Origin: Sphingomonadaceae bacterium | GTDB lineage: Bacteria; Pseudomonadota; Alphaproteobacteria; Sphingomonadales; Sphingomonadaceae | Direction of reading: 5' to 3' | DNA: 62,243 nt | NCBI GenBank assembly: GCA_009920915.1 | Contig: RFZB01000002.1 | Span: 1-62,243, forward strand | In this document: piece after piece, positions 1 to 8,407 of the stretch | Layout of the letters: each line of letters starts with the position of its first letter | Numbering within the stretch: the first letter of the stretch is position 1 | The notes under the pieces: generated by a model | Told to the model about the DNA's origin: nothing | Databases searched by the model: none | What the model saw: only the letters and a program-made list of their open reading frames with translations | Translations under genes and position numbers: made by a program

Positions 1-26
1 TGTTCGATGGTGAGCTGGCGGTTCAT
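1..26 (-). CDS. 5' end of an unidentified sigma-54-controlled gene (partial)
   Basis: Only the first eight codons are inside the window (MNRQLTIE). The ATG at 26-24 has a GGAG ribosome binding site a few bases upstream. The gene is read away from pspF and lies about 55 bases downstream of a good sigma-54 promoter, the position normally held by pspA or another psp gene. The visible N-terminus does not resemble the usual PspA start (MGIFSR-like), so the product is left unnamed. Being a Psp-response gene is inferred from context only. Confidence 0.5.
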
Positions 27-80
27 GGTCGGTCTCCAGAAAGATCAATTGGGGTCGCTTGTGCGTTATGGTCTTAGCTT

Positions 81-97
81 TGCAGGAGACGTGCCAA
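81..97 (-). promoter_or_regulatory. Sigma-54 (-24/-12) promoter
   Basis: Read on the minus strand, the site is TTGGCACG, four bases, then CTGCA. The GG and GC elements are separated by the required 10 bases, and it differs from the consensus TTGGCACG-N4-TTGCA at one base. It points at the partial gene at 26-1, with a predicted transcription start near position 70. The sigma-54 activator gene pspF starts on the other side, so PspF is the likely activator, bound somewhere in the AT-rich stretch 100-195. Confidence 0.8.
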
Positions 98-198
98 GTT
101 TCAAAAACCTCAGAAATCCGCCATTTTTGGATGATTTGGCAGGATGGAGATGAATTTTTAATTGCGAACTATTGGGAAAATATCCTACATATTAGCAA

Positions 199-1227
199 AT
201 GAACCGGGACAATCCCTTTATTGGCCAATCGCTCGCTTTTCTCGACAGTGTTGAGCGAGTCAGCCGTGCCGCCCAACTCAACCGGCCCGTGTTGGTGATT
301 GGGGAACGCGGGACAGGCAAAGAGCTGGTGGCAGAGCGACTGCACCGCCTCTCCCCTCGCTGGGATGGCCCCTTTGTTCCCATGAATTGTGCCGCCTTAA
401 CGGAAACGTTGATTGAGGCAGAATTATTCGGTCATGAGGCAGGGGCCTTTACGGGGGCGACGCGCGCGCGCGCCGGGCGCTTTGAAGAGACGGATGGCGG
501 GACACTGTTTCTCGATGAATTGGGCACCTTATCGTCTGGCGCGCAAGAACGCCTTTTACGCGCCGTGGAATATGGCGAGGTAACCCGCATTGGCGCCAAC
601 CGGCCCATCCGCGTGGATGTGCGCATTGTGGCCGCCACCAATGAACATTTGCCGAGGCTGGTCGATCAAGGCCGGTTCCGCGCAGACTTGCTCGATCGGC
701 TGTCGTTCGAGGTAATCACCTTGCCCCCATTGCGCGCGCGGGAGGGGGATGTGGCTCAGCTGTCTGATTTCTTTGGGCGGCGCATGGCATCAGAACTGGG
801 CTGGCCCAGTTGGCCGGGCTTTTCCAAAGCGGCCATGGCCGAGATGGAAAGCTATGGCTGGCCCGGCAATATCCGCGAATTGCGCAATGTGTCTGAACGG
901 GCGGTCTATCGCTGGGATGATCCCACAACGCCCGTAGCCGATATTGTTTTTGATCCCTTTGCCTCGCCGTGGCGGCCCATTACTGGGCAGGGCATGGCGT
1001 CAAACGAGGCGCCCGCCATGGCCGCAACGGTGACTGCGGCGGCGGCCGGTCCGGATGCACCGACGGAATTGCGTGCAGCCGTCTTTGCCTATGAACGCCA
1101 ATTGTTAGAGGCGGCGCTTGTCCGTCATCGCCATAACCAGCGGGCAACCGCCAAGGCGCTTGGCCTCACTTATGATCAGTTGCGCCATTGTTTGAAAAAG
1201 CACGGCCTGTTGGACGGAGCGGTTTAG
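199..1227 (+). CDS. pspF: Phage shock protein operon transcriptional activator PspF
   Basis: PspF is a bacterial enhancer-binding protein that uses ATP to open sigma-54 promoters of the envelope-stress psp genes. The 342-residue product has no N-terminal receiver domain, as expected for PspF. Visible are Walker A GERGTGKE (35-42), the sigma-54 contact loop GAFTGA (82-87), Walker B GGTLFLDE (100-107), the FRADLLDRL segment and a C-terminal Fis-type helix-turn-helix (about 300-338). The start MNRDNPFIGQ aligns with E. coli PspF. It is transcribed away from the sigma-54 promoter at 81-97, the classic pspF/pspA arrangement. The linker between the AAA+ and HTH domains is rich in Ala and low in complexity. 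Confidence 0.93.
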   Translation: MNRDNPFIGQSLAFLDSVERVSRAAQLNRPVLVIGERGTGKELVAERLHRLSPRWDGPFVPMNCAALTETLIEAELFGHEAGAFTGATRARAGRFEETDGGTLFLDELGTLSSGAQERLLRAVEYGEVTRIGANRPIRVDVRIVAATNEHLPRLVDQGRFRADLLDRLSFEVITLPPLRAREGDVAQLSDFFGRRMASELGWPSWPGFSKAAMAEMESYGWPGNIRELRNVSERAVYRWDDPTTPVADIVFDPFASPWRPITGQGMASNEAPAMAATVTAAAAGPDAPTELRAAVFAYERQLLEAALVRHRHNQRATAKALGLTYDQLRHCLKKHGLLDGAV

Positions 1228-1291
1228 CGCGCAAAGGCGCAAAGGGCGCAAAGAAAAATGCATATCTCTGCGTCCTTTGCGTCTCTGCGCG
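1227..1291. repeat. Palindromic intergenic repeat, family A (copy 1)
   Basis: The left arm consists of repeated GCGCAAAG units and the right arm of CTTTGCG and CTCTGCGCG units, forming an imperfect inverted repeat that starts on the last base of the pspF stop codon. A related copy with the same unit types lies at 45058-45128. Both sit between convergent genes. It may act as a transcript-end structure, but there is no T-run. Confidence 0.6.
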
Positions 1292-1350
1292 ATTATAAGT
1301 TGATAACCATGGTTGGCGCCTACGCCATCACATTGACATCAAACTGGCAT

Positions 1351-1420
1351 CATGGATCCTGAACCAAGTTCAGGATGACGTTGGGCGGTTCAGGATGACG
1401 TTGAGCGGTTCCGGATGACC
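1351..1420. repeat. Palindromic intergenic repeat, family B, with tandem tail
   Basis: The core 1351-1380 is an inverted repeat in which GGATCCTGAA pairs imperfectly with TTCAGGATGACG. It is followed by two more units of about 20 bases (1381-1400 and 1401-1420), each ending in a TTCAGGATGAC or TTCCGGATGAC variant. A close relative of the core is at 22741-22770 and an inverted relative at 22675-22703. It fills the gap between the convergent pspF and ispZ genes. Confidence 0.65.
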
Positions 1421-1428
1421 TATCCCGC

Positions 1429-2010
1429 CTATGCCTCTTTCGTCTCGTCCGCCGATGTTGAATGCCGCAAAATCATCGGGATGTTGATCGCCCCGAAGAG
1501 GAAGGTCAGCGGCAAGGCCCCCCAGAGCTTATACCCCATCCAAAACCCGGTTGAGCTATTGCGCCAGACCAGCTCATTCAGCAGCGCCATTCCCACAAAG
1601 AACCACGCAAAATTGCGTGTCAGCAAATGCCAGCCCTGTTGGCTTAACTCCGGATAGGCATGGGCCATGACGCGTTCCAACGTCGGCTTTTTGGTTAAGG
1701 TGCCGAAGAACAATATCCCCGCTACCATCGCGTAATAGAGCGTCGGCTTCATCTTGATGAACGTTTCATCATGCAGCCAGATTGTCAGCCCGCCAAAGAG
1801 CAGAACCATCACACCCGAAAACATCAGCAAGACGGAGACGCTGCCATGTTTGAGCTTTGACCAAATCAGCGCACTGAGCGTGGCCAGCATGAAGACGCCC
1901 GTCGCCACCCAGACATTTGCCAGCCAATAGGTGAGCAGGAAGAGGACAAGCGGCCCTAAATCCACAATCAAATTTTGCGACGGCGCGGCTTTGGGGTCTG
2001 GTTGGGTCAT
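1429..2010 (-). CDS. Septation protein A / inner membrane protein (YciB/IspZ family)
   Basis: This is a small polytopic inner-membrane protein linked to cell-envelope synthesis and septation; its exact role is unsettled in the family. The 193-residue product has about five or six hydrophobic segments. It shows family motifs such as the KMKPT segment (about 85-90), the KPTLERVM segment and the aromatic block after WHLLTRNFAWFF. Length is typical. It is the last gene of a four-gene run: its ATG overlaps the ftsY stop by ATGA, implying translational coupling. Confidence 0.88.
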   Translation of the reverse strand: MTQPDPKAAPSQNLIVDLGPLVLFLLTYWLANVWVATGVFMLATLSALIWSKLKHGSVSVLLMFSGVMVLLFGGLTIWLHDETFIKMKPTLYYAMVAGILFFGTLTKKPTLERVMAHAYPELSQQGWHLLTRNFAWFFVGMALLNELVWRNSSTGFWMGYKLWGALPLTFLFGAINIPMILRHSTSADETKEA

Positions 2011-2945
2011 GATTTATCTGCCCCTGCAATAATCTGGGCGAGCTCGGCCGGATCAAAGGGCCGCAAGTCTTCCAGCGTTTCGCCCACGCCAATCGCATGA
2101 ATGGGCAGGCCAAATTTTTCAGCCGCTGCCACCAGCACGCCGCCACGCGCCGTGCCATCCAGCTTGGTCATCACCAGCCCCGTCACACCCGCCACTTCTT
2201 TAAAGATTTCAATTTGTGAGAGCGCATTTTGCCCCGTGGTCGCATCCAGCACCAGCACGACATCATGCGGTGCGGCAGGGTTGAGGCGGCCAAGGACGCG
2301 GCGGATCTTGGCCAGCTCATCCATCAGTTCGCGCTTATTTTGCAGGCGGCCCGCAGTATCGACAATCAGAACATCAATGCCGGTTTCGGTCGCTTGTTTG
2401 ACAGCGTCAAAGACAATGCCCGCCGCATCTCCGCCTTCAGGTCCTGAGACAATCGGCACGCCCAATCGCTCTGCCCAGATTTTCAATTGGCCAATGGCGG
2501 CGGCGCGGAATGTGTCCCCGGCTGCCAGCATCACGCCATAATCCTGCTCGAGGAAAAGATGCGCGAGCTTGGCAATGGTCGTCGTCTTGCCCGATCCATT
2601 CACGCCAATCACAAGGATGACTTGTGGGCGCGGAAAGGCAATCACATCAAGCGGCTTGGCGACGGGCGTCAGCGCGCTTTGGATTTCGTCTGCCACAACG
2701 GCGCGAATACCGGCTTCATCAATACCACGCTCATAGCGGCTATCGGCCAGCTTATCGCGGATGCGCCGGGCCGTCGCAGGGCCAAGGTCTGAGACAATCA
2801 GCGCTTCTTCAATCTCATCCAAAGCCTCGGCATCCAGCCGCGACTTGGTGACAAGGCCTGTCAGATTTTCGGTCAGCCGTTCCGATGTGCGCCGAAAGCC
2901 GCCCAGCAGCTTTTTGTGCCAGGGGGTGTTGGTCTCGTCGCTCAT
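2007..2945 (-). CDS. ftsY: Signal recognition particle receptor FtsY
   Basis: FtsY is the membrane-associated SRP receptor GTPase that docks Ffh-bound ribosomes at the translocon. The product is 312 residues from ATG 2945, chosen because it makes an ATGA overlap with mtaB and gives the expected N-terminus; upstream in-frame Met codons lie inside mtaB. It has the NG domain only, with a short N-terminal helical region and no long acidic A domain, as in many alphaproteobacteria. Motifs include GVNGSGKTTTIAK (P-loop), DTFRAAA, DTAGR and TKLDGTARGG. Its partner ffh is about 4 kb away in this window on the other strand. Confidence 0.95.
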   Translation of the reverse strand: MSDETNTPWHKKLLGGFRRTSERLTENLTGLVTKSRLDAEALDEIEEALIVSDLGPATARRIRDKLADSRYERGIDEAGIRAVVADEIQSALTPVAKPLDVIAFPRPQVILVIGVNGSGKTTTIAKLAHLFLEQDYGVMLAAGDTFRAAAIGQLKIWAERLGVPIVSGPEGGDAAGIVFDAVKQATETGIDVLIVDTAGRLQNKRELMDELAKIRRVLGRLNPAAPHDVVLVLDATTGQNALSQIEIFKEVAGVTGLVMTKLDGTARGGVLVAAAEKFGLPIHAIGVGETLEDLRPFDPAELAQIIAGADKS

Positions 2946-4186
2946 AGCACTTCGCCTAACAGCGTGTCGCCAGTGCTGGCAGTGATGGTCACAGTCATGA
3001 CGCGGCCCTTTAAGGCATCTGAGCCACAACGGAAATCCCGCCCGCCGATAATTTCAACCCGCGCATGATTTTCAGCATGGCCGCTTTTGCCATCCAGCTC
3101 GACCAGGACGCGTTGCTCTGTGCCAATCAGGCTGGAAAGCCAGCGCGCTTTGCGTGCGGCAACATGGGCACGCAGTTGTTCTGCGCGGGCCCGTGCCACA
3201 TCGCGGCCCAGTTGCGGCATACGGGCCGCCGCTGTGCCGGGTCGTGGGCTGTAAGGAAAAATATGTCCAAAAACCACGTCACAGGCATCAAGCAGATCAA
3301 GGCTATTGGCAAACATGGCATCGTCTTCGGTGGGGAAGCCTGCGATAATGTCCGCGCCAATCGCTATCTCTGGGCGCGCGGCTTTCAGCCGCTCAACCAA
3401 GCGAATGGCATCGCCGCGCAAATGCCGCCGCTTCATCCGCTTCAAAATCATATCATCGCCGGATTGGAGAGACAGGTGAACATGCGGCATTACGCGCGGC
3501 TCTTGCGTGATTAGCGCGAACAGCCGGTCATCAATTTCGATTGAATCCATGGACGATAGCCGCAGCCGCTCTAATGTGGGCGCATGGCGCAAGATGCGCT
3601 CCACTAGCTGTCCCAAATTGGACGTGCCGGGAAGGTCCGCCCCATAGCTGGTTAAATCCACGCCCGTCAGGATCACTTCGCGCTGCCCGCGATCCACGGC
3701 AGACTGCACGGCATCTATCACGGCTCCGGCGGGGACAGAGCGGCTTGCCCCACGGGCCAAAGTCGTCACGCAAAAAGTGCAGTCATGGTCACAGCCATTT
3801 TGCACCTCAATAAAGGCGCGGGCATGGTCCGCGCCTGAGACAGCAGGGCGAATGGCATTGCTGCCATCAAAAGGCAGACCAAAGCTCATCGGATTGCGCT
3901 TGTCCGCATTGGGGACAACAGCGTCGACTTCTGCCATTTGGGAAAAGCGGCTGGCGCTGGTTTCGGCGGCACAGCCTGTGACCACAATACGCGCCTCAGG
4001 CCGTTCGCGTTTCAAGCGACGAATGCTTTGGCGTGCTTGGCGTTCAGCTTCGGCTGTTACAGCGCAGCTGTTAATGATGATAAGCGCGGGCGCGTCCGCG
4101 CTGACGCCCGAGGCAGCCTCGCGGATTGCTTCGCCTTCTGCAATGTTCAATCGGCAGCCGAAATTGACCACCTCAACATGGCTCAT
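2942..4186 (-). CDS. mtaB: tRNA A37 ms2t6A methylthiotransferase MtaB
   Basis: MtaB is a radical-SAM enzyme that adds a methylthio group to t6A37 of ANN-decoding tRNAs. From ATG 4186 the product is 414 residues. The N-terminal domain carries the auxiliary cluster cysteines C11 (FGCRLN), C41 (NSCAVT) and C72 (GCAAE). The radical-SAM motif is C132-x3-C136-x2-C139. The LSLQSGDD and FPYSPRPGT segments and a C-terminal TRAM-like region follow. FGCRLN fits MtaB rather than MiaB, which has FGCQMN and is present at 30.6-31.9 kb. Both ends overlap neighbours by ATGA. Confidence 0.93.
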   Translation of the reverse strand: MSHVEVVNFGCRLNIAEGEAIREAASGVSADAPALIIINSCAVTAEAERQARQSIRRLKRERPEARIVVTGCAAETSASRFSQMAEVDAVVPNADKRNPMSFGLPFDGSNAIRPAVSGADHARAFIEVQNGCDHDCTFCVTTLARGASRSVPAGAVIDAVQSAVDRGQREVILTGVDLTSYGADLPGTSNLGQLVERILRHAPTLERLRLSSMDSIEIDDRLFALITQEPRVMPHVHLSLQSGDDMILKRMKRRHLRGDAIRLVERLKAARPEIAIGADIIAGFPTEDDAMFANSLDLLDACDVVFGHIFPYSPRPGTAAARMPQLGRDVARARAEQLRAHVAARKARWLSSLIGTEQRVLVELDGKSGHAENHARVEIIGGRDFRCGSDALKGRVMTVTITASTGDTLLGEVL

Positions 4187-4989
4187 CCGAACTGGCTCCA
4201 GTCGGCCGTGCCGGTAAAGACGTGCGTGGCCGGGCCGGTCATGCGGATCGTTTCGCCCGGTGCCCATGCAATCTGCAAATCGCCACCCGGCAGCGAGACG
4301 GTGACTGGGCTTTGCACCAGTCCGCGCCGAAGGGCGGCAACCGCCGTCGCGCAAGCACCCGTGCCGCACGCTTGGGTCAGGCCGGCGCCCCGTTCCCACA
4401 CGCGCAATTTCAGATGGTTTGGCCCTGTAAGGCTGGCGACATTCACATTGATGCGCGCCGGGAAAAGCGGGTCTGTTTCAATCCCCGGGCCAAGGCAGGC
4501 AAGGTCCACCGCGTCTGCATCTTCGACAAAGAAGATGACATGCGGATTGCCCACATTGACAGCGGCGGGTGCCTCCAAATCTTCCCATCCCACGGGCATT
4601 TGGGCGGTATCCATTGCATAGGCCAGCGGAATGGCATCCCACTCAAAACGCGGTGCGCCCATATCGACAACAGCTTGATCGCCCTGCGCTTCGAGCGTGA
4701 TAAGGCCGCCCAATGTTTCAACGCGTGATGTGCCGCCCAAAAGCAGCGCGACGGCGCGCGAGGCATTGCCACAGGCTTCTACTTCGCTGCCATCGGCATT
4801 GAAAATGCGCATTTGGGCATCGGCGACCGCGGAGGGGCCAAGCAAGATCAATTGATCACAGCCAATGCCCGTGCGCCGGTCTGCAATCGCACGGGCGCGG
4901 GCTGCGCTCATATCAACAGGCGCAGTTCGGCCATCAATGACAACAAAGTCATTGCCAAGGCCATGCATCTTGTAAAAGCGGTCCACCAT
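4183..4989 (-). CDS. dapF: Diaminopimelate epimerase
   Basis: DapF converts LL- to meso-diaminopimelate for lysine and peptidoglycan synthesis, without a cofactor, using two cysteines. The 268-residue product has both: C73 in EACGNASR and C208 in ACGTGACATA. The N-terminal MHGLGNDFVVID motif is clear. It is the first gene of the dapF-mtaB-ftsY-ispZ run, each junction being an ATGA overlap. A 52-base gap separates it from the upstream GGDEF-EAL gene. Confidence 0.96.
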   Translation of the reverse strand: MVDRFYKMHGLGNDFVVIDGRTAPVDMSAARARAIADRRTGIGCDQLILLGPSAVADAQMRIFNADGSEVEACGNASRAVALLLGGTSRVETLGGLITLEAQGDQAVVDMGAPRFEWDAIPLAYAMDTAQMPVGWEDLEAPAAVNVGNPHVIFFVEDADAVDLACLGPGIETDPLFPARINVNVASLTGPNHLKLRVWERGAGLTQACGTGACATAVAALRRGLVQSPVTVSLPGGDLQIAWAPGETIRMTGPATHVFTGTADWSQFG

Positions 4990-5041
4990 GTCAGGCGCTT
5001 TAGGGCGATCTGGCCCTTAAGTCCAACGGGCGGCGTTGTGA

Positions 5042-6652
5042 TTAGCCCCTTTGCCGGGCTGCAGCCCCACTTGCTGACAGAGGCAGAAGTTGGCGTTCCG
5101 CCAATAAGCGGCGGACCTGCGAAATGGGCATGGGATGGCCATAGAGCCAGCCCTGCCCTTTGTTCACGCCAATTTCGCGCAGCCGGTTTTCAATATCGGC
5201 CCGCTCAACCCCTTCGGCTGTGACGGGTAGGGACAAATTGTCGCCCAGCCGGGCAATGGCATTCACAATGGCGGCGCTTTCGGGATTGTCGAGCAGCGAC
5301 AGAATAAAGCTCTTGTCGATCTTAATCCGGTCAAACGGTAAAGCGCGCAAATGGGCAAGCGAGCTATAGCCAGTGCCAAAATCATCCAGTGCAAGACGAA
5401 TGCCTTGGTTTTTCAGGCTTCCCACAATCGACTGCGCCAGCGGCAGATTATCAAACAGCCCCGTCTCGGTGATTTCAATTTCCAGTCGATGGCCGGGAAA
5501 GCTGGTTTCAACCAGCAATTTGACCAGTTTTTGCGCCAGCCAAGGATCGCGCATCTGCAAAGGCGATAAGTTAATGCTGATGCTGAGCTCTGGGTCCCAT
5601 TCGCGCGCTTCAATCAAGGCTTGGCGAATGACAGAGAAGGATAGATCACCAATCAGGCCCGTTTCTTCTGCCACCGGGATAAACTGCGTGGGCGGAATAT
5701 GGCCCAGCATGGGGTGGTTCCAGCGGGCCAGAACTTCAAAGCCCGACAGTCGACCTGTTGCTAAGTCTACTTGCTGTTCAAAATAGGGCTCAAATTCACC
5801 AGCAGGAATGCCCTGCCGCATTTTGGATTCCAATTCTGAGCGCTTTTGCAGCGCTTTTTCCATCGAGCTATCAAACCAAGAAACGCCATTTCGTCCGCGT
5901 TGTTTGGCGGCATACATGGCAATATCGGCCCGGCGCAGCAGTTGATCTACTGTGTCGCAATCAGGCGCTGAGATCGAAATGCCAAGCGAAATGCTGGTAT
6001 GCACAAGCGTGCCATCCGCCTTGAGCGGTTGGCTCAACCGGGCGACCACGCCTTCGGCAACAGCATGGGCTGCGGCCGCATCATCATGGGCAATTTCAAA
6101 AGCGCAGGCAAATTCATCTCCGCCCAGCCGCGCCATTACGGCCCCCGGCGGCGCCAGACGGGCAATTTCCGCTGCAATAGAACGCAGCAGGCCATCGCCT
6201 ACCGCGTGGCCATGAATATCGTTGACGTTTTTAAAATGGTCTACATCCAGCAGCAACATTGCCATCGCGCGGCCGCGATGGGCGGCATGGGCCAGCAACT
6301 CTGCCCCCGATTCCGCCAAGGACCGCCGATTGTGAAAGCCAGTCAGCGGATCTCGCATGGCCAAAGTCCGCGCGCGGGCAGCGGCGCGGGCGCGATCTGC
6401 AATCTGCGCGCGCAACGCGCGATAATGCCGCCAGCCAAAGAGAATAAGGGCGGCATTGAACAGCAAGAGCGGCAGGAGAATCCGTCCATGCCCCAGCCAG
6501 AGCTGCACAAGAAAACTGGCATTGCCCGGCAGCACATGCCCCTCAGGCGCGGCGATCAGCGCTGGCACGAGCGCTGAGATAAGGGCCAGCAGCAACAGCA
6601 CAATCGGTCCATAGGTGCCGATGCGGAGTCCGGTTCTTGAGTATCGTTTCAT
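5042..6652 (-). CDS. Membrane GGDEF-EAL cyclic-di-GMP enzyme
   Basis: This 536-residue protein has two hydrophobic segments (about 14-34 and 58-73), then a GGDEF domain with an intact GGDEF motif (177-181), then an EAL domain. The EAL signature reads EVLAR (306-310), a variant known in active phosphodiesterases. Other catalytic elements are present: NLSP, EITET, LDDFGTG and KIDKSF. Both synthesis and breakdown of c-di-GMP are therefore possible. There is no periplasmic or cytoplasmic sensor domain beyond the short loop between the two membrane segments. It precedes dapF on the same strand but is not overlapped with it. Confidence 0.9.
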   Translation of the reverse strand: MKRYSRTGLRIGTYGPIVLLLLALISALVPALIAAPEGHVLPGNASFLVQLWLGHGRILLPLLLFNAALILFGWRHYRALRAQIADRARAAARARTLAMRDPLTGFHNRRSLAESGAELLAHAAHRGRAMAMLLLDVDHFKNVNDIHGHAVGDGLLRSIAAEIARLAPPGAVMARLGGDEFACAFEIAHDDAAAAHAVAEGVVARLSQPLKADGTLVHTSISLGISISAPDCDTVDQLLRRADIAMYAAKQRGRNGVSWFDSSMEKALQKRSELESKMRQGIPAGEFEPYFEQQVDLATGRLSGFEVLARWNHPMLGHIPPTQFIPVAEETGLIGDLSFSVIRQALIEAREWDPELSISINLSPLQMRDPWLAQKLVKLLVETSFPGHRLEIEITETGLFDNLPLAQSIVGSLKNQGIRLALDDFGTGYSSLAHLRALPFDRIKIDKSFILSLLDNPESAAIVNAIARLGDNLSLPVTAEGVERADIENRLREIGVNKGQGWLYGHPMPISQVRRLLAERQLLPLSASGAAARQRG

Positions 6653-6741
6653 CCGCGTCTACGCCTTTTGCCCCACCATGATCCTTTTGCGACCAAGCCA
6701 TGAAGATCAGGTTAAAGCGGCCGTCATCGGGGCCTGTGCGG

Positions 6742-6770
6742 TTGACCTAGGCGTAGAATCAGACTAGAGG
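6742..6770 (+). promoter_or_regulatory. Candidate promoter for ffh
   Basis: TTGACC (6742-6747) is followed by a 17-base spacer and TAGAGG (6765-6770), about 115 bases upstream of the ffh start. The -35 is good and the -10 weak. The rest of the 233-base gap 6653-6885 shows no gene. Confidence 0.35.
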
Positions 6771-6885
6771 CGCGCCTGCTTTCTTTACGAAAAGCGTTAT
6801 TTTTGGCCGCCCAAGGGCGTACGCTGGCCGACGAGTTTTCGTCCGCCGGCGTGCTTTGTTTGGGCATTTTGGACGGAGCGAACCA

Positions 6886-8340
6886 ATGTTCGAGAGTTTG
6901 AGCGAACGCCTTGGCGGCGTGTTCGACCGTCTGCGCGGCCGGGGTGCGCTGAACGAAAATGACGTCCGCGAGGCGATGCGCGAAGTGCGGGTCGCGCTGC
7001 TCGAAGCCGATGTTGCCCTTCCCGTTGTCCGCAGCTTTGTTGATAAAGTAACCGAACAGGCCGTTGGCCAATCGGTCCTCCGCTCGATCACGCCGGGCCA
7101 GCAGGTCGTAAAGATCGTGAATGACGCGCTGGTCGAGATGCTGGGCGCCCAAGCGAGCGAGCTGGAACTGGCTGTCACCCCGCCTGCCATCATCATGATG
7201 GTCGGTCTGCAAGGCTCGGGTAAAACCACCACGACGGCGAAGATCGCCAAGCGGCTGAGTGATAAGGATCGCAAAAAGGTGCTGATGGCGTCGCTCGACG
7301 TCAATCGCCCGGCAGCGCAAGACCAGCTCGCCATTTTGGGTGAACAAATTGGCGTGGCGACCTTGCCGATTGTTGCGGGCCAACAGCCCGTCGATATTGC
7401 CAAGCGTGCGATGCAGGCGGCAAAGCTGCAAGGCTATGACGTCTTGATGCTTGATACGGCGGGTCGTCTTCATGTCGACACGCAGTTGATGGACGAGATG
7501 AAGGCGGTGGCGACTGTCGCTCAGCCTGCTGAAACGTTGCTCGTTGTTGATAGCCTGACCGGCCAAGACGCCGTGAATGTCGCCAAGAATTTCTCCGAGC
7601 AGGTCAGCCTGACGGGCGTTATCCTGACGCGGATGGATGGCGATGCACGCGGCGGGGCAGCGCTGTCGATGCGCGCTGTAACAGGCAAGCCCATCAAGTT
7701 TGTCGGCACCGGCGAAAAGCTGGATGGGCTGGATGTCTTCCACCCCGGGCGCGTCGCCAGCCGTATTCTCGGCATGGGCGATGTCGTCAGCCTGGTTGAG
7801 CGCGCGGCGGAAACGATCCAGCACGAAGAAGCCGAAGCGCTGGCCGCCAAAATGGCCAAGGGCCAGTTCGATATGAACGATCTGCGCGCGCAATTGCAGC
7901 AGATGCAGCGCATGGGCGGCCTTGGTGCTCTGGCTGGCATGCTGCCCGGCATGAAGAAGGTTCAAGGCGCCATGGCGCAATCGGGCATGGATGATCGCAT
8001 TTTGGTCCGCATGGATGCGATGATTTCATCAATGACGCCCAAGGAACGCGCCAAGCCCGAATTGCTTCAGGCCAAGCGCAAAATCCGCATTGCCAATGGC
8101 TCGGGCACAACGGTGCAGGAAGTGAACAAGCTCCTGAAAATGCATCAGGAAATGTCCACCGCCATGAAGAAGATCCGCAAGATGGGCGGGTTGAAGGGCT
8201 TGGGCGCGCTGTTCGGCAAGGGCGGCGGCGGATTGGGCGGCTTGCTGGGCGGCGGTGGCTTGCCCGGCATGCCCGACGCGACAGGGGGCGATATGCCCAA
8301 ATTGCCGCCGGGTTTTGAGAATTTATTGAAGAAGAAATGA
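6886..8340 (+). CDS. ffh: Signal recognition particle protein Ffh
   Basis: Ffh binds 4.5S RNA and signal peptides and delivers ribosomes to FtsY. The product is 484 residues from ATG 6886, preceded by GGACGGAG; an in-frame ATG 30 bases upstream lacks such a site. It has an N domain, the P-loop GLQGSGKTT (107-115), DTAGR, TRMDGDARGG and a Met-rich M domain (about 325-435). The C-terminus is a Gly-rich tail ending in KLPPGFENLLKKK. A small GGGGC/GCCCC hairpin follows at 8341-8353, then rpsP. Confidence 0.96.
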   Translation: MFESLSERLGGVFDRLRGRGALNENDVREAMREVRVALLEADVALPVVRSFVDKVTEQAVGQSVLRSITPGQQVVKIVNDALVEMLGAQASELELAVTPPAIIMMVGLQGSGKTTTTAKIAKRLSDKDRKKVLMASLDVNRPAAQDQLAILGEQIGVATLPIVAGQQPVDIAKRAMQAAKLQGYDVLMLDTAGRLHVDTQLMDEMKAVATVAQPAETLLVVDSLTGQDAVNVAKNFSEQVSLTGVILTRMDGDARGGAALSMRAVTGKPIKFVGTGEKLDGLDVFHPGRVASRILGMGDVVSLVERAAETIQHEEAEALAAKMAKGQFDMNDLRAQLQQMQRMGGLGALAGMLPGMKKVQGAMAQSGMDDRILVRMDAMISSMTPKERAKPELLQAKRKIRIANGSGTTVQEVNKLLKMHQEMSTAMKKIRKMGGLKGLGALFGKGGGGLGGLLGGGGLPGMPDATGGDMPKLPPGFENLLKKK

Positions 8341-8407
8341 GGGGCAATGCCCCCCACAGGTTTTTGAACACAGATAGTTTTAAAGTTTAGATTGGAAGGA
8401 AGATAAC

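Noticed and set aside
4187-4399. N-terminal extension of mtaB into dapF
   Set aside because: The segment is antisense-free but lies entirely in another frame of dapF, and the ATG at 4186 gives the conserved MtaB N-terminus with an ATGA overlap.
8341-8365. Terminator between ffh and rpsP
   Set aside because: The GGGGC/GCCCC hairpin is short and the T-run is separated from it by several bases; it may only attenuate.
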